DNA of 14,251 nt from Planctomycetota bacterium (GTDB lineage: Bacteria; Planctomycetota; UBA1135; UBA2386), in the NCBI GenBank assembly GCA_016713175.1, contig JADJPQ010000023.1:1-14251 (forward strand), written 5' to 3'. Made by a program: the position numbers and the translations under genes. A model generated the notes under the pieces. The model saw only the letters and a program-made list of their open reading frames with translations, made no database searches and was not told where the DNA came from. Shown one piece after another: positions 1-6,740 of this stretch; within the stretch, counting starts at the first letter, position 1, and each line of letters starts with the position of its first letter.

Positions 1-70
1 CGACGGGGATGTGATCGCACATCGTGTCGTCCGGCAGCGCTGGTCGCCGTGGGGGTTGCGATGGCGTTGA

Positions 71-85
71 GTTAGTGTGACTAAC
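71..85. repeat. short inverted repeat
   Basis: GTTAGT and ACTAAC flank a 3-base loop in an AT-richer patch just before the first possible ORF (ATG 102). It could be a small operator or part of a promoter, but six-base arms can occur by chance and no partner site was seen. Confidence 0.2.
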
Positions 86-101
86 ACAGGAATGAGACGC
101 A

Positions 102-440
102 ATGCGGTCGCCGTGGACCGGGTTCGCCGCGGTGAGCCTGGTAGGCCGCGGCACGGCGGCGGTGGTGCTGGGCAGCTTCGCAGCCGGCGGCTGTTGGCTG
201 TTCCTGCCGTTGGTGGTACCTCCGCCGCGGTCGGGCTGCCGACGACGGCAGCTGCGCTCTCAGGATCGTCTGGGTGTGGCCCGGCGCCGCCTTGCCCGGC
301 GTTGATCATCACGTGCCTGCTCGCCCCCGGACCTCGGCCCAATTCGCCGCCGCCGCATTGTGGCGCCGGTGGCGGATGATCGTGAACCTCCGATCGCCGG
401 CAGTTCCTGTTCGCGGCTCGGTCTGACGACCTGCAGGGCG
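102..440 (+). other. possible broken hydrophobic ORF, function unknown
   Basis: From ATG 102 an open frame runs to 305. Its residues ~8-40 are rich in Ala, Val, Leu, Gly and Phe, and it then turns into arginine-rich sequence typical of a wrong frame. Other frames show further Leu/Ala/Trp-rich pieces at about 300-400. This could be a small membrane protein or signal peptide damaged by indels like those in the next gene, or merely GC-rich noise. No family was recognised. The rest of the stretch up to about 470 shows nothing else. Confidence 0.2.
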
Positions 441-469
441 AACCGGCGGCGGCGTCACCGCCCTGGCTC

Positions 470-1418
470 GACGCACGTGCATCTGTTCCGGCACCGGCGA
501 TGCTGGCTCCGGGTGCTTCCTGTCCGACGCGCAACGGCGCCACGGTGACCTTCAGGCTGCTGCAGCGGCTGCTCGCGCTGCCGGCGACCGGCATGGACGA
601 GACCTACGTCGAGCGGTTGACGACGCAGCTTCGCGGCTCGCCGGTGCAGCGCGCGCTGCTGTTCGCGCAGGACGGCCGCTATGACCGTGACGGCGTGCTC
701 GATCGTGCGGCGACGCCGGCGTTCGTTCCCAACGACTGGTTGTTTTGCCGTCTGCCGCCGCGATCCGCGGCGGCTGTTGCCGTGCGTCTCGATCAACCCG
801 AAGCGCCGCGATGCGCTGGCGGAGCTCGAACGCTGTCGCCGGACTCGGCGCGCGCGCGCCGTCAGGTGCATCCGCCGATCAGGACTGCGATCCAGCGGAC
901 CGCGGTTCCTGCCGTTCTGGGAACGGGTCGCGGCGCTCGGCCTGGTGCTGGTCGTGCACACCGGGTCGGAGAATGCCGCGGCGATCACGAAATGCGAAAG
1001 TCTGCGATCCGGCGCAGCTCGAGAACGCGCTGCGCGCCGGTTGCACAGTGGTTGCGGCGCATGCCGGGTTCGGCTCTCTCGTTCCTCGACGGGCTCGACT
1101 TCGTTTCCGTCGCTGCAGCGGATGATGACACACGGCACGAACAACTCTCTGCGACACCGCGGTGCTCGGGTCGATGTTCCGCTGGCGCAACCTGCCCCGA
1201 TTGCTCGAGGATGATGAAGTGGTGGTGGCGCGGACGCTGCATGCCAGCGATTGCCGTTCCCGAGCAATCCGACGGTGTTCTGGAACAAGCTGGCGCCGGG
1301 GACGCTGGCGCGGCTCGCGGGCGAACGGAACCTGTTCACCCGCGATCTGCTGCTCAAGCGCGGGCTCGGGTTGCCACCGGCGGTGTTCACTCGCGGCAAC
1401 GTGCTGTTGGCCGAGTGA
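470..1418 (+). pseudogene. amidohydrolase (TIM-barrel metal-dependent hydrolase), frameshifted
   Basis: Conserved pieces occur in the correct order but in all three frames. An HVHLF motif lies near 480, followed by a GTGDAGSGCFL segment, MDETYVERL near 595, FVPNDWLF near 725, LLPCVSINP near 780, FLPFWERV near 910, LVVHTGSEN near 950, VVAAHAG near 1050 and LHASD near 1240. A C-terminal run FTRDLLLKRGLGLPP ends at TGA 1416-1418. The HxH, two later His and the Asp match the metal-binding set of the amidohydrolase superfamily (Amidohydro_2-like), so the intact protein was probably a ~310-residue hydrolase. Its substrate is unknown. At least six frame changes are needed, including one or two extra C residues around the HVHLF motif. 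It is either a decayed gene or a region of poor sequence. The nanM-like gene follows after ~70 bases. The true start is not determinable. Confidence 0.65.
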
Positions 1419-1485
1419 TCGTCGCGACCTCGCGGATGGGCCTGCCGCCTTGCGTTCTCAGGGCCGACCGGGATCGAGGAGCGCG

Positions 1486-2540
1486 ATGCCCTCGCGCTCC
1501 TGGTCTTCCTGCGCGGTCCTTGGCCTGTTCGGCCTGTGCACCTGCCAGGGCGTCGGAGGCGACTCCGACCGGACGAGGCGCTTGCGATGGGAGCGGGTGG
1601 CGACACTGCCGGACACTCCCGGCGTTGCGTCGCCGTTCGCCGGCGTGCATGCAGCCACCATGTTGATCGCCGGCGGCGCCAACTTTCCGGACGCGCCGCC
1701 CTGGGCCGGCGGAACGAAGGTCTGGCATGACACGATCCTGGCGACGAGTTCTCACGACCGCTGGCGGGTGGTCGGCCGCTTGCCGCGCCCGTTGGCGTAT
1801 GGCGTATCGGCTTCAATCGAAGACGGTCTGTTGTGCGCTGGCGGCAGCGACGCAACGCAGCACCATCCCGACGTGTTCGTGTTGTCGCTCGGCGAGGATG
1901 GCCCGCGAACGCGCCCGTTGGCGTCGTTGCCGACACCGCTGGCGCACGCCTGCGGCGCGTTGGTCGGGCGATCGGTGTTCATCGCCGGTGGTAGCACCAC
2001 ACCGGATGCCACGTCGGCCACGAACACGTTCCTGCGGCTCGATCTCGACGACCTGGCCGCTGGATGGCAACGGCTGCCGCCCTGGCCTGGTCCGCCACGA
2101 CTGCTGGCGGTCGCGGCGGCCGCGGCGCCCGAGTTTGTGCTGCTCGGCGGGGTCGACCTGAGCGCGGATGCCGCCGGTCGACCGTTGCGGCGCTACCTGA
2201 GCGATGCGTACGGCTGGTCGCCGATGAGCGGCTGGCGGCGTCTGCCGGACCTGCCGCGGCCGTGTGCGGCCGCGCCGTCCCCCGCGCCGGTGTTGCCGGA
2301 TGGCACGATCCTGTTGCTCGGCGGCGACGACGGCTCGCAGGTCGGGGTCTCGCCGCAGCATCACCAGGGCTTCTCGAGCGAGATCCTCGCGCTCGCCCGC
2401 GACCGACAACGGTGGTGGGTCGCCGGTTCCGGTCCCGCGCCGCGCGCGTCACTGCGCCGGTTGTCGTCGGCGACGGCGAGTTCTGGATCGTCAGCGGCGA
2501 TGTCCGGCCGGGGGTGCGTTCGCCGGAGGTGTGGCGCTAA
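1486..2540 (+). CDS. NanM-like kelch-repeat sialic acid mutarotase (one frameshift)
   Basis: The product resembles N-acetylneuraminate epimerase/cyclically permuted mutarotase proteins: a six-bladed kelch propeller that speeds anomer conversion of Neu5Ac in the periplasm. ATG 1486 has a GAGGAG four bases upstream. The first ~22 residues are hydrophobic with two Cys (FGLCTCQG), suggesting a secretion signal or possibly a lipoprotein signal. The family motif IAGGANFPD is present, and blade-type pieces recur (LLCAGG, VFIAGGS, FVLLGG, ILLLGGDD). The frame stays open to about 2440. Sense then continues in another frame (APVVVGDGEFWIVSGD) to TAA 2538-2540, so one indel in the CG run at about 2437-2448 separates the two parts. 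Restored length is about 350 residues, normal for the family. MFS, NanA and epimerase genes follow directly and support the sialic acid role. Confidence 0.75.
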
Positions 2541-2554
2541 TTCGTGGCCCTGCC

Positions 2555-2783
2555 ATGAACGGTGACTCGATCCGCCGCGCCTGGCTGGCCGTCGCGTTGC
2601 TGGTACCGGTCGCGCTGCTGAACTACCTCGATCGGCAGATGCTGGCGGCGATGAAGGGCTCGGTGATGGCCGACTTGCCGGACATCGCCAGCAAGGCCAA
2701 CTGGGGGCTGGTGCTCGGCAGCTTCAAGTGGGTCTACGCGGTCCTGAGTCCGTTCGCCGGCTGGATCGCCGATCGGGTGGGTC
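2555..2783 (+). pseudogene. MFS transporter, N-terminal fragment (truncated)
   Basis: ATG 2555 starts 14 bases after the mutarotase stop. The product begins with a hydrophobic helix (AWLAVALLVPVALLNYLDRQ), then FKWVYAVLSPFAGWIADRVGR. The NYLDRQ end of helix 1 and the G-x-x-x-D-R-x-G-R loop 2-3 signature are standard for the major facilitator superfamily. Only about 76 of the usual 400-450 residues are present. After IADRVGR the frame becomes arginine/glycine-rich and NanA sequence appears in another frame. Position within a sialic acid gene set suggests a sialic acid or amino-sugar importer, which is inference from context. The missing C-terminal part (about 1 kb) was lost either by genomic deletion or by misassembly. 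Confidence 0.75.
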
Positions 2784-3638
2784 GTGCTGGCGCTGGCGGT
2801 GATCGAGCGGCAGGCAGAACATCTGCTGGCGCAGGGGCTGGACACGGTGTTCGTCTGCGGCAGCACCGGTGAAAGTCATTCGCTGACGGTGGATGAACGG
2901 CTGGCGATCGCGCGGCGGTGGGCGGAGGTGATTCGGGGCACTCGGTTGCGGCTGGTCGTGCACGTTGGGGCCAATTGTCTCGCGGATGCGCGCGTGCTGG
3001 CGGCGGATGCGCAGAGGCTCTCTGCGGTCGCGATCTCGGCGCTGGCGCCGAGCTACTTCAAGCCGCGAACGGTCGAACTGCTGGTCCAGTGCGCCGCGGA
3101 CATCGCGGCGGCGGCGCCGGCGACGCCGTTCTATTTCTATGACATTCCGGCGCTGACCGGAGTGTCGTTGCCGATGCCGGAGTTCCTGGCGCTGGCGGGG
3201 ACGCGGATTCCGACGCTGGCTGGGTTGAAGTTCACCAACACCGACCTGCTGGCGTATCAGTTGTGTCTGCGGGCGGAGAACGGCCGCTATGACGTGCCGT
3301 TCGGCAACGACGAATTCGTGCTGGCGGCGCTGGCGCTCGGCGCGCAGGGAGCAGTCGGCAGTTCGTATGCGTTTGCGGCGCCGGTCTACCAGCGGTTGTC
3401 GGCGTCCTTTGCGCGCGGCGATCTGGCGGCGGCGAGGGATGAACAGTTCCGCAGCGTGCAGTTGATCCAGCGGCTGGCGGCGAACGGCTATCTCGGCGCG
3501 GCGAAGGCGGTGATGGGGATGCTCGGGGTGCCGGTCGGACCGGCGCGACTGCCGAACGGCAATCCGGACGCGGCGGCGCTGGTGGCGCTGCGGCGGGACC
3601 TGGAAGTCATGGGGTTCTTCGAGTGGATCCGGCAATGA
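2784..3638 (+). CDS. nanA: N-acetylneuraminate lyase, 5'-truncated
   Basis: A class I aldolase of the DapA/NanA family that cleaves N-acetylneuraminate to N-acetylmannosamine and pyruvate in the cytoplasm. From the GTG at 2784 there are 284 residues. CGSTGES (25-31) is the substrate carboxylate loop, FYFYDIPALTGV (116-127) holds the catalytic Tyr (Y119), and LAGLKFT (145-151) holds the Schiff-base Lys K149. The G-L-K-F-T context favours NanA over dihydrodipicolinate synthase. Compared with E. coli NanA, motifs sit ~16-20 residues early, so the first strand of the barrel is missing. The GTG is merely the first in-frame start after the junction with the MFS fragment and is probably not native. 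The 3' end overlaps the epimerase start by ATGA, showing translational coupling. Confidence 0.85.
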   Translation: MLALAVIERQAEHLLAQGLDTVFVCGSTGESHSLTVDERLAIARRWAEVIRGTRLRLVVHVGANCLADARVLAADAQRLSAVAISALAPSYFKPRTVELLVQCAADIAAAAPATPFYFYDIPALTGVSLPMPEFLALAGTRIPTLAGLKFTNTDLLAYQLCLRAENGRYDVPFGNDEFVLAALALGAQGAVGSSYAFAAPVYQRLSASFARGDLAAARDEQFRSVQLIQRLAANGYLGAAKAVMGMLGVPVGPARLPNGNPDAAALVALRRDLEVMGFFEWIRQ

Positions 3639-4855
3639 ACGAGCCGTTGGCGACTCCGGCGGGGCGGGCCGAGCTGGCGGCGACCTATCGCGACTGCCTG
3701 TTGCGGGACATCGTGCCGTTCTGGTTTCCGCAGTGCGTCGACTCGCTACACGGCGGATTCCTGCACTGCCGCAATCGCGATGGTTCGCTGCTCGACACCG
3801 ACAAGTGGGTGTGGGCGCAGGGACGGATGACGTGGATGCTGTTGATGCTGTACCTGACGGTCGAACCGCGCCCGGATTGGCTGAGTTGGGCGCAACGCGG
3901 GCTCGACTTCCTGGAGCGGAACTGTTTCGATCGCGACGGGCGGATGTTCTTCCACGTGACGCGGGATGGGCAGCCGCTGCGCAAGCGGCGCTATGCGTAC
4001 TCGGAGTCGTTCGCGGCGATCGCGCATGCGGCGCACGCGGCAGCGACCGGGTCGGCGGCGTCGGCGGATCGGGCAAAGGCACTGTTCGCGCAATTCGTCG
4101 ATTGGAACTTCACGCCCGGCAAGATGCCGCCGAAGTTCACCGACGTGCGACCGATGCTCGGGATGGGGCCGCGGATGATCGCCATCGTGACCGGGCAGGA
4201 ACTGCGGCGGTGGCTCGGGCCGGATGAGTTCGTGAACGGCTGGATCGAGCGTTGCGTGGATGAGATCGCGCGCTGGTTCGTGCGGCCGGAGCTACGCGCG
4301 GTACTGGAGTCGGTCGGTGCCGATGGCGCCGTGGTCGATCATTTCGATGGCCGGTTGCTGAATCCCGGGCATGCGATCGAGGGCGCGTGGTTTCTGATGG
4401 CCGAGGGGGAGTATCGGCGCGACGCGGCGCTGGTGCGGCTCGGCTGCGACATGCTCGATTGGATGTGGGAGCGCGGTTGGGATCCGGAGTTCGGCGGGTT
4501 GTTCTACTTCCGCGATCTGCATGGCAGGCCGGTGCAGGAGTACTGGCACGACATGAAGTTCTGGTGGCCGCACGACGAAGCGATCCTGGCGACGGTGCTG
4601 GCGCATCGGTTGACAGGGGAGGCGAAGTACGCACGGATGCATGCGCTGGTGCATGACTGGAGCTTCCGGCACTTTGCGGATCCGCAGTTTGGGGAGTGGT
4701 ATGGGTATCTGCATCGGGATGGGCGGGTGTCGTCGCCGGTGAAGGGGAATCTGTGGAAGAGCTTCTTCCATCACCCGCGGATGGCGTGGCAGTGCTGGCA
4801 GTGGCTCGCGCCGGAGCCCCGCTCCGGCGCGTTCAGAGCAGAGCCGCCAGGCTGA
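3635..4855 (+). CDS. N-acylglucosamine 2-epimerase (AGE/RnBP family)
   Basis: This enzyme would convert N-acetylmannosamine, released by NanA, to N-acetylglucosamine through an (alpha/alpha)6 barrel. AGE-type enzymes replace NanE-type isomerases in some bacteria, for example the Bacteroides sialic acid operon. The ATG at 3635 overlaps the nanA stop in ATGA and is preferred over an in-frame ATG four codons upstream. The protein is 406 residues, the family's usual size. Residues expected for catalysis are visible: R64 (VWAQGRMTW), H246 (LNPGHAIEG), E315 (WWPHDEAI) and H379 (WKSFFHHPR). No frameshift occurs. The last ~14 residues, PEPRSGAFRAEPPG, extend past the normal barrel end. They include a perfect hairpin sequence and may derive from the repeat just downstream. 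Specificity for ManNAc rather than another sugar is inferred from context. Confidence 0.9.
   Translation: MNEPLATPAGRAELAATYRDCLLRDIVPFWFPQCVDSLHGGFLHCRNRDGSLLDTDKWVWAQGRMTWMLLMLYLTVEPRPDWLSWAQRGLDFLERNCFDRDGRMFFHVTRDGQPLRKRRYAYSESFAAIAHAAHAAATGSAASADRAKALFAQFVDWNFTPGKMPPKFTDVRPMLGMGPRMIAIVTGQELRRWLGPDEFVNGWIERCVDEIARWFVRPELRAVLESVGADGAVVDHFDGRLLNPGHAIEGAWFLMAEGEYRRDAALVRLGCDMLDWMWERGWDPEFGGLFYFRDLHGRPVQEYWHDMKFWWPHDEAILATVLAHRLTGEAKYARMHALVHDWSFRHFADPQFGEWYGYLHRDGRVSSPVKGNLWKSFFHHPRMAWQCWQWLAPEPRSGAFRAEPPG
4807..4831. repeat. perfect GC-rich hairpin at 3' end of epimerase gene
   Basis: CGCGCCGGAGC, a 3-base CCC loop and GCTCCGGCGCG form an 11-bp perfect stem, 22 bases before the stop codon. 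There is no following T run, so it does not look like a classic intrinsic terminator. Its core GCCGGAGC/GCTCCGGC recurs as an inverted repeat at 10658-10687 inside the RAYT-associated repeat. It may therefore be REP-like. Confidence 0.55.
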
Positions 4856-4889
4856 ACCAAGGCGTCTTTGGCCGTGGGCGCAGGCCGCG

Positions 4890-5195
4890 GCGCCGTCGGC
4901 TTGGCGCGGCGGCGGCGGTTCGATCTCGTGTTCCCTGCAGTTGCCAGGTTGAATGCGCAGAAATGAATTAGAGCCGAGGATGCAGGAGTAGTTCTCGAGC
5001 TCGCGAGCCTGCGGTTGACCGCAGCGGCCATGGCGACGACGGCGGTGGTGGTGACCGCGACGGCCATGGTGGCCGTGACGGAGGTGGTCGGGAGGCCGGG
5101 CGTCGCCGGATCTGGCCTGGCCGCAACGGACGCAAAACAAGCGCTGGCCGCGCTGGCGGGACGGGATCGACGAACCGTCAGGCGTCGCCGTCGAT
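4890..5195 (-). repeat. decayed partial copy of the RAYT-associated repeat
   Basis: Collinear with 10446-10745. 4890-4923 matches 10446-10479 at 31 of 34 bases. 4948-4964 is identical to 10504-10520 (17 bases) with the same 25-base spacing. 5089-5110 matches 10642-10663 at 21 of 22. The match includes ~230 bases upstream of the RAYT start and the first ~22 codons of RAYT (the shared RRRAKPTAP stretch), but the RAYT start ATG is CTG here and the rest of the gene is absent. It fills the gap between the convergent epimerase and kelch genes. It also contains perfect small hairpins at 5009-5024 and 5060-5076. It is best read as a solo or truncated RAYT element; no gene was found in this gap. Confidence 0.7.
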
Positions 5196-5201
5196 ACCGG
5201 G

Positions 5202-6740
5202 TCAGCGGCCGCCGATCGTGATCTGGACGCCGTTCGACATCGAGTCGATGCAGCCAGCCGCGACATCGAAGGTGACGGCCTGCGCGAACAGAGTGCCACC
5301 GAGCAGCGAGGCGACGTTGGGGATGGCCAGCGACCAGGTGGCGTTGTTGCCGGCTGGGGTCAGCAGATACGAAGCGTCGGGTGAGGCAAGCAGTGTGCAG
5401 TCGGGGCGGCAGAACAGGCCGGCGGTTCCGGGGTTGGTGAAGCCGGCGACGAGGATCGGGGTCATCAGCGTTCTTGGGAGGCCGGTGATCTCCAGATCGA
5501 GGGTGTCGCCGAGCCAGGGAAGGGAACCGCTGGCGGCAGTCACGGTCGGGGTGCCAAGGACGCCGGCGCAGCCGGGGCCGGTGCTGGAGACGTCGGCGTG
5601 GACGACGGGGGCGAGGATCCAGGTGTCGCCTAGATGAACGACGCTGTAGTAGATGCCACCGCCGAACATCACAGTCTCACGCCGAATCGGATCGTAAACC
5701 ATGAGCATGGCATAGCGTGCACTAGGGATCTGAGGCCCGGCCGCCATGCGCTGCGTCCAAGTGCTCCCGTCCCACTCCCAGAGGTCGTTCAATTCGTAGA
5801 CGAGACTGCCGTTTTGAGCGTAACCCCCAAAGAGAACAGCGCGCGACCTGCCACTGTCCCAAATCAGACGGGCAGTTTGTCGAGGCGTCGGGGACACGGC
5901 CACCGATCGTAGGAGCCAGGACGATCCGTCCCACTCATAGGTGTCGTTGGACATTCTGGTGTGGTAAGCTCCGCCGAACATAAGCACTCGTTGCCGGACC
6001 GTGTCATAGGTCATCGCGTGTTGGTACCTCGCCATTGGCGACGAGGGCGTATTTATCTGCGACCAGTTGGATCCATTCCATTCCCAGGTGTCGCCAAGGA
6101 TGGTTCCTGTACGTATGCCACCGAACAACGCCACGACGCCACGGTGCGAGTCGAAGGCCATTGCGGACCCATGTCTTGGCGGGGGTGAGTTCGCGGGGGT
6201 CAATTGCGACCAAGTGGAACCGTTCCATCGCCAAGTGTCCGCAAGGTCTGTCGTTCCTCCGTTCGGGTGCCCGCCAAAAATGATCAGACGGTTGTTGGTC
6301 TCTTGGCTGATTGCGGCGTCATACCGAGACAACAAGCCTGCTGCGGACGAGAGAAGGCTCCAAGTTCGCTGGCTCCCGTTCCAGGCCCAAAGGTCATCGT
6401 GAAACCCGGGATGGGTGTACCCGCCGTATGCCAACACAAGCCCGTTCGCGGGGTCGAACACGCCGGTCATGTTGATCCTGTTGGTCGGTGCGGCCGCGCC
6501 CGGACTCACGCTAACCCACTGCACCTGCGCAGGCGGTGTGGGACTGAGTGCCGACAGCACGAACCCCAAGACCGCGACGCCGTAGACCGAGCCCAAGCGA
6601 GCCATGCAACACACGCTTGGCGTCACCTTTGCAAGCGCTCGGCCTTGCTGACTTTCGCTCGCCAAGAACATCGCAGCAGCAAGGCGCTGCAGTGAGGGCG
6701 GCACATGGCGGATCCAACGTTGAATTTGTGACTTTGTCAT
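5202..6740 (-). other. kelch-repeat secreted protein module, possible separate gene
   Basis: This is the C-terminal ~512 codons of the long ORF. The ATG at 6740 has GGAG six bases upstream. In a neighbouring frame a TGA at 6739-6737 would form an ATGA overlap, just what a kinase gene with one indel near its end would give. A second candidate start, ATG 6605, lies directly before a signal-peptide-like hydrophobic stretch. Repeats of ~50 residues carry NDLWEWDGSTW- and DTWRWNGSTW-type blades with FGG ends, consistent with a beta-propeller. The last ~135 residues (from VHADVSSTGPGCAG, ending in GVQITIGGR) look like a C-terminal beta domain seen on exported planctomycete proteins. It is probably extracytoplasmic, with ligand or function unknown. 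Base composition is lower in GC than in flanking genes. Confidence 0.6.

Noticed and set aside
754..774. 9-bp perfect hairpin in the amidohydrolase region
   Set aside because: It encodes ordinary family sequence, and stems of this length are expected by chance at this GC content.
455..1936. 493-codon minus-strand ORF at the left end
   Set aside because: Its composition is typical of a GC-rich shadow frame; the opposite strand carries ordered amidohydrolase and kelch motifs.
2724..4082. 452-codon minus-strand ORF opposite nanA and the epimerase
   Set aside because: It is Arg/Pro/His-rich and antisense to two genes with intact catalytic motifs.
4807..4831. Hairpin as intrinsic terminator of the sialic acid genes
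   Set aside because: It lies before the stop codon and has no T run after it.
5015..5221. 68-codon plus-strand ORF in the convergent gap
   Set aside because: It lies inside the repeat, and the second repeat copy has indels that are not multiples of three, so it is not a conserved coding frame.
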